Shown: positions 1 through 6,427 of the stretch, piece after piece
How positions within the stretch are numbered: the first letter of the stretch is position 1
Layout: each line of letters starts with the position of its first letter
DNA from: Thermoplasmata archaeon
GTDB taxonomy: Archaea; Thermoplasmatota; Thermoplasmata; Thermoplasmatales; Thermoplasmataceae
Assembly: GCA_021826765.1 (NCBI GenBank)
Contig: JAKAYK010000023.1
Coordinates: 1-13,316, forward strand
DNA length: 13,316 nt
Direction: 5' to 3'
The notes under the pieces: model-generated
What the model was told of the DNA's origin: nothing
The model's database searches: none
What the model saw: the letters and a program-made list of their open reading frames with translations, nothing else
Made by a program: the position numbers and the translations under genes

Positions 1-22
1 AAGCCAGCTGGGTCAGGGAGGG

Positions 23-392
23 GTAGTTGACATGAACACTTCCTAAAAAGGGTATGACTTGAATATCTCTTATTTCGAAGATCAATTGAGAGACAACAGG
101 CTGTATATTTACATAATTGTGCTTGATGAACTGTTACAGCCAGAATTAATACAAGATACCATGTGAGGATACCTTTGAATTCATTGAGTCAATGATTCTA
201 CCTTTTGTTAATATCATTCCACTGGATCAGGAAGATTACGTTCTTATGAAAGAGATATTGAAATATTGTATTCATCCAAGCGATGCCATAATCACTGCAT
301 CCATGAGAAAATCTGTTATCGAATTCATACTAAGCGAAGATAAAGGATTTGACAGCATTCCCGGTATCAGGAGAATGTGGCTAAAAAAGTGA
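23..392 (+). pseudogene. Broken PIN-domain (VapC-like) endoribonuclease gene
   Basis: PIN domains are single-strand RNA nucleases with four clustered acidic residues, usually toxins of VapBC modules. Here the conserved pieces lie in one order but in different frames. VVDMN at 23-37 resembles the N-terminal VDTN motif and is followed by an in-frame TAA at 44-46. The same frame continues to LDELLQ near 122-139, carrying the conserved Glu, and ends at TGA 164-166. A shift of frame in about 147-164 is needed to enter the last part (open from 150, first ATG at 192), which has PSDAI and EDKGFD, the two C-terminal Asp motifs, and ends in GIRRMWLKK. The 66-codon piece from 192 lacks half the fold, so I call the locus a relic rather than a small gene. 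No antitoxin is visible; the window begins just upstream. Its stop lies 17 bases from the end of the convergent methyltransferase gene. A sequencing error is an alternative, but two separate lesions make decay more likely. Confidence 0.65.
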
Positions 393-409
393 GGCAATGA
401 CAATATATT

Positions 410-1156
410 TTACGGAATTTTAGCTTTCAGGAAATCAATTCTCTTTTTTGCAATTTCATAATATTCAGTATTTTTTTCAATACCTATGGAGTTCCTTTTG
501 AGTGCCTCTGCTACAACAGAGGTTGTTCCACTGCCAAGAAACGGATCTAAAATCGTGTCACCTTCTTTTGAGGAAGATAGGATTATCCTTTCAAGGAGGG
601 CAATTGGTTTCTGTGTCGGGTGCTCGCCAAATTCTTTTTCTTTTTTTGGTGTTAGAGGTATTTCCCAGACATTTCTCATCTGTTTTCCATTATTCATTCT
701 CTTCATTTCTTCATAATTGAAGATCCATCTCTCTCTTGAATCATTTTTCACACCCCATATGAGATGTTCAGTGCTTTCAGTGAACATTCTGCAGGTGATA
801 TTCGGCTGGGCATTACGTTTAAACCACACTATACTGTTATTTATCTTCACACTCAGTTGCTGGAGGATAAAACCTATCTGGTATATATTGTGAAATGAGC
901 CACTCACCCAGAAACTTCCTCCACTTTTCAGGGTTCTGAGCGATTCAGATATCCAGTCAAGATTAAACTTAAAAAGATCGTCTTTCTTGAAAATATCCCA
1001 TGTTTCCTGTAAGGTGATATGTTTGCTGTATTTCCACCCCAGCCCATTTTTCTTTGCCAGCCCATACGGTGGGTCTGCATATATAATATCAACTGAGGAA
1101 TCAGGAATTTCTTTTAATATTTCCAGGCAGTCGCCAAGATAAAGTTCATGATTCAT
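410..1156 (-). CDS. Beta-class DNA methyltransferase (N6-adenine or N4-cytosine)
   Basis: This is a SAM-dependent DNA methyltransferase of 248 residues that methylates an exocyclic amino group. The catalytic motif IV, DPPY, is at residues 28-31 and the SAM-binding motif I, DPFLGSGTT, is near 204-212, preceded by HPTQKP near 179. This order (IV before I) defines the beta class; DPPY rather than SPPY leans towards adenine-N6, but the target site cannot be read from sequence. The length covers one complete catalytic domain with no extra C-terminal domain. ATG start at 1154-1156; an AT-rich stretch at about 1172-1183 sits roughly 22 bases upstream and may be its TATA element, and GGAG lies about 8 bases before the ATG. 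No restriction endonuclease gene lies beside it: upstream is a HAD phosphatase in its own unit, downstream the PIN relic. It therefore looks like an orphan methylase, either regulatory or left from a restriction-modification system. Confidence 0.9.
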   Translation of the reverse strand: MNHELYLGDCLEILKEIPDSSVDIIYADPPYGLAKKNGLGWKYSKHITLQETWDIFKKDDLFKFNLDWISESLRTLKSGGSFWVSGSFHNIYQIGFILQQLSVKINNSIVWFKRNAQPNITCRMFTESTEHLIWGVKNDSRERWIFNYEEMKRMNNGKQMRNVWEIPLTPKKEKEFGEHPTQKPIALLERIILSSSKEGDTILDPFLGSGTTSVVAEALKRNSIGIEKNTEYYEIAKKRIDFLKAKIP

Positions 1157-1265
1157 TTTTCAGGCTCCGGATTTAATTTGTATCTCATGCTTTGATATTA
1201 AGGGTTTCTCATTGGGAAAATAAGCCATTCCTGAACAAATGACAGAAGAGAAATCGCACATGAAA

Positions 1266-1853
1266 TTAAACGAATTGTAAAATCTCTGATATTTCCCTGA
1301 TTTTTTCATCATAAACTTCAATATCTCTTTCCATGCCGTGAGTCACCAGTATGGCTTTCATTCCCATTGTCCTGGCCGGAATCATGTCATTAATTGAATC
1401 TCCAGCAACAATTGTGCTGTCTTTTCCTGTCTTCATCCTGCTGAGAGCAAGTTCATAAGGTTCAGTGGACGGTTTTCCATAAACAACATCATCTATTGTG
1501 ATGATTTTCTCCTGTTTAACCTGAAGAAGGGAAACAAATGATCTTCTTGATGATGTGACAATCATCCATTGAACTTTTGTTTCGTCAAGTTTGTTCAAAG
1601 TTGGCCAGACATCTTCAAAGAATGCATTGGCATGAATCTTTTCCTTGAAGATCTCCTCCTCATCCTGTTCTATCTTTTCAGGTATATCGCAGAAATAAGA
1701 TGCAAGAACAAGTCCCGGAATGCCTATCAACGGTTTGAGTTCTTCAGCATTCACTTCAATATTATTTTTTTTAAATGCCGAATACCATGATTCCACTCTC
1801 AGGGAAAAGGAATCAAGGAGTGTTCCATCAAGATCAAATATGATGCCCTTCAT
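1266..1853 (-). CDS. HAD-superfamily phosphatase
   Basis: This is a 195-residue haloacid-dehalogenase-fold hydrolase, most like the phosphoglycolate phosphatase/beta-phosphoglucomutase subgroup, probably a soluble Mg-dependent phosphatase for a small phosphorylated metabolite. Motif I is DLDGT with nucleophile Asp7 and acid/base Asp9; motif II is VTSS at 99-102; motif III Lys127 lies in GKPSTEPY; motif IV is GDSIND with Asp152 and Asp156. The segment between motifs I and II (about 15-85) is a helical C1 cap, rather short for the family. The ATG lies only four bases after the stop of the E1-like gene, so the two are probably cotranscribed and translated from one mRNA. The substrate cannot be inferred; the linkage to a ThiF/MoeB-like enzyme does not by itself say more. 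Arginine codons are AGR-rich, as in the other core genes. Confidence 0.87.
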   Translation of the reverse strand: MKGIIFDLDGTLLDSFSLRVESWYSAFKKNNIEVNAEELKPLIGIPGLVLASYFCDIPEKIEQDEEEIFKEKIHANAFFEDVWPTLNKLDETKVQWMIVTSSRRSFVSLLQVKQEKIITIDDVVYGKPSTEPYELALSRMKTGKDSTIVAGDSINDMIPARTMGMKAILVTHGMERDIEVYDEKIREISEILQFV

Positions 1854-1857
1854 TCTT

Positions 1858-2562
1858 TCAGTATATCTGTCTTCCCTTTATCTTTTTATCTTCCAGAAGA
1901 GTATATTCATGTCCGGCACAGACTGAACACTCAGGATTTATATCGATTCTGATTCTTTCAATAGTCATTTTTCTGAATTCAATGAACATGAGATCACCGG
2001 AAACCTGCTCATCCGAAAGGAATGATGCAATCATGGATGTGGACAGAACAGATACCCCCTGGGGAGCATAAGGTTCCACGCTGTCATAATGGCAGTTCAT
2101 GGGAATCAGGGTACGCCCACTCATCATGCATCCCAGGCATGACGTTTTTCCGGGAAATATGAACTTGATCTGTCCCATGTCGCCATGGCTCGCGGTCATT
2201 ATCCATGGAATTGCTGTCTTGACAGAATATTCATTTATAAGTTCCCTCGTCCTTATGGAATCGGTTCCGTCAAGCACAATATCTGTCCCGGAGAGGATTT
2301 CTTCAATGTTGTATGAATCAAGATAAACATCATAAGAGACCACATTTTTCAATCCATTCAATTTTTCTATTTTCTTTCTGCAAGTGTCTGCTTTGTAAAA
2401 TCCCAGATCATTTCTCGAATATAGACTCTGTCTTTCGAGATCAGTCTCAGATATGGTGTCACCGTCTATTACAGATATTTGTTCAAATCCCATGGATGAC
2501 AATACCTGGGCAGCAAGAAGACCATTTCCTCCACAACCAACAATGCTGATTTTCCCTTTCAA
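1858..2562 (-). CDS. E1-like adenylating enzyme (ThiF/MoeB/HesA/UbaA family)
   Basis: Enzymes of this family adenylate the C-terminal glycine of ubiquitin-like sulfur carriers (MoaD, ThiS, SAMPs) for molybdopterin, thiamine or tRNA thiolation, or for protein tagging in archaea. The 234 residues show the nucleotide-binding GCGGNG at 9-14, the acidic strand end VIDGDTI at 31-37, the LERQSLY motif with Arg44, and DGTDS at 98-102. Two CXXC pairs (Cys142/145 and Cys212/215) are the usual structural zinc site; Cys157 lies between them where MoeB has its catalytic cysteine, but the spacing differs. The start is TTG at 2560-2562: the preceding in-frame codon is a TGA stop and the first beta strand begins at residue 4, so no other start is possible without losing the fold. 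It heads a unit with the HAD gene. No MoaD or ThiS partner is in the window. Family assignment is firm; the pathway is open. Confidence 0.88.
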   Translation of the reverse strand: MKGKISIVGCGGNGLLAAQVLSSMGFEQISVIDGDTISETDLERQSLYSRNDLGFYKADTCRKKIEKLNGLKNVVSYDVYLDSYNIEEILSGTDIVLDGTDSIRTRELINEYSVKTAIPWIMTASHGDMGQIKFIFPGKTSCLGCMMSGRTLIPMNCHYDSVEPYAPQGVSVLSTSMIASFLSDEQVSGDLMFIEFRKMTIERIRIDINPECSVCAGHEYTLLEDKKIKGRQIY

Positions 2563-2585
2563 TCATTAAAAGTAATGGGCAATCG

Positions 2586-2594
2586 ATAAATATA
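2586..2594. promoter_or_regulatory. Shared TATA element of a divergent promoter
   Basis: ATAAATATA is AT-rich and near-symmetric, reading TATATTTAT on the other strand. Its centre is about 23 bases before the dehydrogenase ATG at 2613 and about 28 bases before the TTG start at 2562 on the minus strand. This is the spacing of an archaeal TATA box to a transcription start at or near the first codon, so both transcripts would be leaderless or nearly so. Only 50 bases separate the two genes, so one TBP site may serve both directions, or two overlapping sites may compete. Confidence 0.55.
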
Positions 2595-2612
2595 GATTAA
2601 GGTTAGCCAATC

Positions 2613-3629
2613 ATGGAAGCAGCAGTCCTGAATGGCATAGGAAAAGATCTGGAAGTTGAGGAAAGAAAAATTCCCACTCCTGATGGAAATGAAATACTTA
2701 TCAAACAACAGTTCACTGGAATATGCTACAGGGATATTCTCACAAAGGAAGGTTTTTTTCCCAGAGTATCTCTGCCGATGATTCCGGGGCATGAATTATC
2801 CGGAACCATTGTAGAAATTGGAGAAGATGTTGAATACTTCAAAAAGGGAGACCACGTTGCAGGTCTGATTTATGTACCCTGCGGACACTGCGAAAACTGT
2901 ATTTCCGGCAATGAGAATCTCTGTGCATTCAAGAAAACAATGGGGGAGAATATACAGGGAACTTACAGGGAATATGTAACCATTAACCAGAGGGCCCTTG
3001 TGAAGGTTCAACAAGGCGTTCCTGAAGAGCTTGCAACAATTGCAGCATGCGTTACTGGCATGGCAACGCATGCGCTGGATTCAGTGGCAGGAATATCACC
3101 AGGTAAGAGGGTATTGATAACAGGTGCGGGAGGTGGAGTGGGGTCACATGCAATCCAGATTGCCAGGGCATACGGTGCAGAGGTCACAGCAGTAACAAGT
3201 TCGCAGTGGAAATCTGAAGAGCTTTACAAGCTTGGTGCAGATCATGTAATCACAGCTTCTGATACCTTCAGCAAGGACCTAAAAGCAATCTGGGCAGAAG
3301 GTGCAAATATTGTGATGGAAAATACCGGAAGTGCTACATTCAAAGAATCATTCAGGTCACTAGCTTTTGGCGGAAAGATGGTTGTGCCAGGAAACCTTTC
3401 TCCTGCATCGCCTGAAATTCCACTCGGAATATTGATCCTTAAGGGAAATACAGTTGCAGGGAGTATTTCATCCACAAGAAATGACATGGAAAAAGCACTT
3501 CTGTTATCTCTTAAAGGAAAAATTAAACCCGTGATCTGGGATAGAATAGACCTGAAGGACGTCAATACTGCCTTGAAAAATATAAAAGAAAAGAAGAATG
3601 TAGGAAGGGTTCTGATAAGATTCTCCTGA
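2613..3629 (+). CDS. Zinc-binding MDR dehydrogenase, acryloyl-CoA reductase-like
   Basis: This is a medium-chain dehydrogenase/reductase of 338 residues, full length for the family, using NAD(P)H. The N-terminal catalytic domain has Cys38 (GICYRD), His60-Glu61 (PGHE) and Cys146 (AACVTGM) in the positions of catalytic zinc ligands. The structural zinc lobe has Cys90, Cys93, Cys96 and Cys104. The Rossmann domain begins with ITGAGGGVGSHA around 169-180. The runs CYRDIL, FPR, GHE and CVTGM, and the C-terminal NVGRVLI, are what I recall of Sulfolobus acryloyl-CoA reductase (3-hydroxypropionate pathway), which belongs to the same subgroup. I therefore prefer a 2-enoyl-CoA or enone reductase over a true alcohol dehydrogenase, but substrate cannot be settled by eye. 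ATG start just after a CCAATC and about 23 bases past a TATA box indicates a leaderless mRNA. Its stop lies two bases from the end of the convergent surface-protein gene. Confidence 0.87.
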   Translation: MEAAVLNGIGKDLEVEERKIPTPDGNEILIKQQFTGICYRDILTKEGFFPRVSLPMIPGHELSGTIVEIGEDVEYFKKGDHVAGLIYVPCGHCENCISGNENLCAFKKTMGENIQGTYREYVTINQRALVKVQQGVPEELATIAACVTGMATHALDSVAGISPGKRVLITGAGGGVGSHAIQIARAYGAEVTAVTSSQWKSEELYKLGADHVITASDTFSKDLKAIWAEGANIVMENTGSATFKESFRSLAFGGKMVVPGNLSPASPEIPLGILILKGNTVAGSISSTRNDMEKALLLSLKGKIKPVIWDRIDLKDVNTALKNIKEKKNVGRVLIRFS

Positions 3630-3631
3630 AT

Positions 3632-4306
3632 CTAGATCTGCCACATGGACCCTGCAAACATAAAACTTGCATTATTTATCTGGCTCGAAGTCATGGCCAG
3701 ATTTCCAAAAAGGGACACATTGCCTGATATCATGTTTGACTGGGTTGCAGGTGTCATGTTACCCATAAATTCACTTCCTACATATATTGCCACATAGAAG
3801 AACTGAGAAACAATTGGGAGAAGGTTGGTCATTACAAGTTGATATTTTCCAGTGTTGTTCACATCAATAAGCTGTGCACTGCTGAAAAATGGCGGGATGA
3901 TTGCAGAGAAGGTTTTGTTGGAAGTAGAAATATTGAATCCCCCCATCAGCTCGGAAATCACGATATTCATAAAAAGTGAAAAATCATTCATGGGCCAGCC
4001 ATTGCCCTGGAATTGTGTCAGGTTTGCAGGAATTGAAAAATTGCTCAAAAGGTTTGATTCTGGATTAACAGTAAATTTATTGTTCATTACCATTACAGTG
4101 GATGGAAGCAATCCGGAATTTGACCCTTTTACCTTCATCACAGCATAAGTTGTGCCATTGCCGTTTAAGACCAGATGAGAGAAATCCACTTCAAGTGATT
4201 TGAGATCATTTTCGGTGGTGATATAGACCGACGAGGCTGAAATGACCAGAAAAGTGGCAAGTGCTGCAAAAGCGGTGATAAATATGGTCTTTCCTAACTT
4301 CACCAT
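3632..4306 (-). CDS. Membrane-anchored, sequon-rich surface protein of unknown function
   Basis: I do not recognise a family with certainty. The 224 residues begin with a short basic head (MVKLGK), a hydrophobic segment at about 7-28 (signal anchor or uncleaved signal peptide), then an extracellular-type domain poor in Cys, Lys and Arg and rich in Asn, Ser, Thr and Phe. I count nine N-X-S/T glycosylation sequons (NGT, NFS, NLT, NIS, NKT, NNT, NMT, NVS, NAS), one of them followed by proline. The part after the anchor, with a beta-rich stretch about 38-75, faintly recalls LEA14/WHy-type domains, but this is weak. N-glycosylated envelope proteins are expected in wall-less Thermoplasmata, so an outward-facing glycoprotein is likely. 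It is a single gene, divergent from the ABC exporter and convergent with the dehydrogenase at two bases' distance. ATG start at 4304-4306. Confidence 0.72.
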   Translation of the reverse strand: MVKLGKTIFITAFAALATFLVISASSVYITTENDLKSLEVDFSHLVLNGNGTTYAVMKVKGSNSGLLPSTVMVMNNKFTVNPESNLLSNFSIPANLTQFQGNGWPMNDFSLFMNIVISELMGGFNISTSNKTFSAIIPPFFSSAQLIDVNNTGKYQLVMTNLLPIVSQFFYVAIYVGSEFMGNMTPATQSNMISGNVSLFGNLAMTSSQINNASFMFAGSMWQI

Positions 4307-4408
4307 ATAAATATAATTAAATCATGATTAATGAATTTTGCCTGTAAAATTGGAAAATAACTTAACAGATAAAACATGCATTCAATGATCACATTTTTTC
4401 AGAGAGGC

Positions 4409-4420
4409 TTTATATTTTAT
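4409..4420 (+). promoter_or_regulatory. TATA box of the ABC exporter unit
   Basis: TTTATATTTTAT is centred about 28 bases before the GTG at 4443, preceded by a purine-rich AGAGAGG that could be a BRE-like element. This spacing predicts transcription start at or a few bases before the GTG, supporting that start for the ATP-binding subunit. A four-codon frame (ATG AGT ACT TAA, 4429-4440) lies between the box and the GTG. Confidence 0.6.
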
Positions 4421-4442
4421 TAGCGATTATGAGTACTTAACA

Positions 4443-5483
4443 GTGAAATTAGCATATCCTGTTTCAAATTATGGTGAATTGATGCATAAGGATGAATATG
4501 TTATAGAAACAGACAAATTGGCAAAAACTTACCCTGGAGGAATAAAGGCAGTCAAAGGCATAGACATGAAAATCCAGAGGGGACAGATTTATGGTTTTCT
4601 TGGGCCTAACGGAGCTGGGAAAACAACCACAATCAAGATGCTTTCCACTTCAATTAAACCCACTTCCGGCACTGCCAGAGTTATGGGTTATGATATTTCG
4701 AAAGATTCAATGAAGGTAAGGAAAGTAATTGGCGTGGTGCCACAGGACCTTACGACTGATGAGGACCTCAAGGGCATTGAAAATATGGAACTTGTGGGAA
4801 GGTTTTATGATATCCCACCCCGGGAATCGCGAAAGAAGGCAGAAGAACTTCTGGATCTTGTTGATCTCACGGAATTCGGGAATAAATATGTGAGCACATA
4901 CTCAGGCGGAATGAGAAAACGCCTGGAATTGATTGTTGGACTCATACACAACCCAAAAGTACTTTTCCTTGATGAACCAACTCTTGGGCTTGATGTCCAG
5001 ACAAGAACTAAAATGTGGGAGTATATCAGGAAGGTGAAGGAAGAGTTTGGAATGACCATTGTTCTCACAAGCCATTATTTGGAGGAAGTGGACGAACTCG
5101 CAGATATTATTTCAATCATAGATCATGGCCAGATCGTTGTTACTGGAACACCTGAAGAGTTGAAGAACAGCCTTCAGGGTGATATAATCGAAGCTACATT
5201 TTCTGATTCAATGCAGTCAAAAAAGTTCGGAGAATACAGCAAGAGTGTTGATGTGACATATCCAAAGGAGAATGTTGTAAGAATGAAAGTTAAGGATTCT
5301 GACATGGAGGTTCCGCATATTATGAAATATATGTCTGATAACAACCTCTCCCCTATAAGATTCAGCATCAGCAAACCATCTCTTGATCAGGTGTTCCTCG
5401 ATTATACTGGAAGAGAAATCAGGGAGGAGGAAGCAGGAGATACAAGAAAGGCGCAAATGAACATGAGGAGGTTGAGAAAATGA
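4443..5483 (+). CDS. ABC transporter ATP-binding protein (ABC-2/DrrA type)
   Basis: This is the nucleotide-binding subunit of an ABC-2 exporter, powering the permease encoded next to it. Of 346 residues, Walker A is GPNGAGKTT at 54-62, the Q-loop glutamine is 101, the signature is YSGGM at 153-157 (Tyr in place of the usual Leu), Walker B is VLFLDE at 173-178 with catalytic Glu178, and the switch histidine is 211 in TSHYLEE. Residues from about 245 to the end form the extra C-terminal domain common in DrrA-like subunits. The GTG start at 4443 is favoured by the TATA spacing; an ATG at 4482 (residue 14) is a possible alternative that would still leave the fold whole. The 3' end overlaps the permease start by four bases. 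The substrate is unknown; members of this group export drugs, lipids or antibiotics. Confidence 0.93.
   Translation: MKLAYPVSNYGELMHKDEYVIETDKLAKTYPGGIKAVKGIDMKIQRGQIYGFLGPNGAGKTTTIKMLSTSIKPTSGTARVMGYDISKDSMKVRKVIGVVPQDLTTDEDLKGIENMELVGRFYDIPPRESRKKAEELLDLVDLTEFGNKYVSTYSGGMRKRLELIVGLIHNPKVLFLDEPTLGLDVQTRTKMWEYIRKVKEEFGMTIVLTSHYLEEVDELADIISIIDHGQIVVTGTPEELKNSLQGDIIEATFSDSMQSKKFGEYSKSVDVTYPKENVVRMKVKDSDMEVPHIMKYMSDNNLSPIRFSISKPSLDQVFLDYTGREIREEEAGDTRKAQMNMRRLRK
5465..5472 (+). promoter_or_regulatory. Strong Shine-Dalgarno for the ABC permease
   Basis: GAGGAGGT lies inside the end of the ATPase gene, seven bases before the permease ATG at 5480. It is a strong match to the 16S anti-Shine-Dalgarno sequence and contrasts with the leaderless starts of first genes, so this internal gene has its own ribosome entry. 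Confidence 0.75.
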
Positions 5484-6283
5484 GCGGCCTACTGCCACTT
5501 ACTGGAAGGGAACTGAAGAAGTGGTACAGAAACATGGTATTTTTCATCACCGGCCTTCTGCAACCCATTTTCTGGATCGCATTATTCGGCAGCGCATTCG
5601 ATATTGCCAAGTTTCTCCCACATTCAGCTTTGGAAAACACCTTTGGAACTACAAGTTACATTACCTTCATAATTGGGGGAGTACTCACATCCACCAGCCT
5701 TTTTACTGCACTTTTTTCCGGAACAAGCATCATATTTGACAGAAGGCTCGGCAACATGGCCAGATTTCTTGTATCGCCAATTCACAGGAGTTCTATCGTT
5801 TTTGCAAAAGTACTATCTACCACAGTGAGGATACTTGTTCAGGCTGTTATTCTAATAGGTGTGGCATTCATAATCCCAAACGGGCTTATCCTATCCAACG
5901 GAATTAGTTTGCTTGGAATTTTCATAATAACTGCTGCTCTCATAATGGTGGCCTTTTCATTTTCTTCCATATTCAGTATAATTGCAATCAGATTGAAAAG
6001 GCAGGAAACCATTTTCGGTATAATAAATCTCATAAATCTGCCTCTTCTTTTTGCGAGTTACGCTCTGTTTCCACCCAGTTTCATGCCAGCATGGCTCAGG
6101 AATGTGGCAGCATATAATCCTGTTTCATGGTCATCCCAGGCGATCAGGAATGTGATCCTGAATGGAACACTAACCGGATCAGTTCTGAATTCAACACTTG
6201 AATACATGCTATACCTGCTTCTGCTGACTATTTTCATGCTGGTGCTCGTTTATTTTGTGTCTGAAAAAGAGATCAGGGACTGA
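5480..6283 (+). CDS. ABC-2 type permease (DrrB-like)
   Basis: This is the membrane subunit of the exporter, 267 residues with six apparent hydrophobic segments at about 18-38, 57-80, 110-135, 145-170, 178-198 and 243-262, the usual ABC-2 membrane topology. The short basic and aromatic head (GRELKKWYRN) before segment 1 and the YNPVSW motif near 215-220 before the last segment are typical of the DrrB/ABC2_membrane family. ATG overlaps the TGA of the ATPase gene as ATGA, and a GAGGAGGT site precedes it, so subunits are likely made in step. The downstream 144 bases carry T-rich runs that would end the transcript. Transported compound not inferable. Confidence 0.92.
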   Translation: MSGLLPLTGRELKKWYRNMVFFITGLLQPIFWIALFGSAFDIAKFLPHSALENTFGTTSYITFIIGGVLTSTSLFTALFSGTSIIFDRRLGNMARFLVSPIHRSSIVFAKVLSTTVRILVQAVILIGVAFIIPNGLILSNGISLLGIFIITAALIMVAFSFSSIFSIIAIRLKRQETIFGIINLINLPLLFASYALFPPSFMPAWLRNVAAYNPVSWSSQAIRNVILNGTLTGSVLNSTLEYMLYLLLLTIFMLVLVYFVSEKEIRD

Positions 6284-6361
6284 ATGCTTCTAAATAAATC
6301 TGCAATTTGAGAAAAATTTTATAGAATAAATAAACATTTTTCTATGAGAGCAAATATTAAC

Positions 6362-6390
6362 ACATTTTTGTAATTTTTTTATTATTTTTC
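6362..6390 (+). terminator. Oligo-T terminator region between exporter and lon
   Basis: Three close T runs (five, seven and five T at 6365-6369, 6374-6380 and 6385-6389), separated by a few bases, resemble the U-rich tracts that end archaeal transcripts without a hairpin. They lie about 80-105 bases past the permease stop and just before the lon promoter. The rest of this 144-base gap holds another TATA-like stretch and a nine-codon open frame (6344-6373). Confidence 0.4.
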
Positions 6391-6399
6391 AAGCAAAGT

Positions 6400-6409
6400 C
6401 TTAATACTT
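6400..6409 (+). promoter_or_regulatory. TATA-like element of the lon operon
   Basis: CTTAATACTT is centred about 24 bases before the lon GTG at 6428 and is preceded by AAGCAAAG, a plausible BRE. CCAATC, also seen at the dehydrogenase and enolase starts, follows at 6415-6420. The predicted transcript starts within a few bases of the GTG. Confidence 0.45.
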
Positions 6410-6427
6410 TTTTTCCAATCAGTATAG

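Noticed and set aside
1157..1265. Possible small RNA or gene between the HAD and methylase genes
   Set aside because: Only 109 bases, no convincing open frame or stable stem; it is explained as the methylase promoter and the 3' end of the HAD unit.
2559..2792. Minus-strand open frame overlapping the start of the reductase
   Set aside because: It runs antisense across the reductase catalytic domain and the divergent promoter, with no family resemblance.
410..3629. A restriction-modification or conflict system made from the methylase, the E1-like protein and neighbours
   Set aside because: E1-like proteins do occur in anti-phage systems, but those usually come with E2, JAB or ubiquitin-like partners. 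Here the E1-like gene pairs with a HAD phosphatase, the methylase is a separate unit, and codon use is native.
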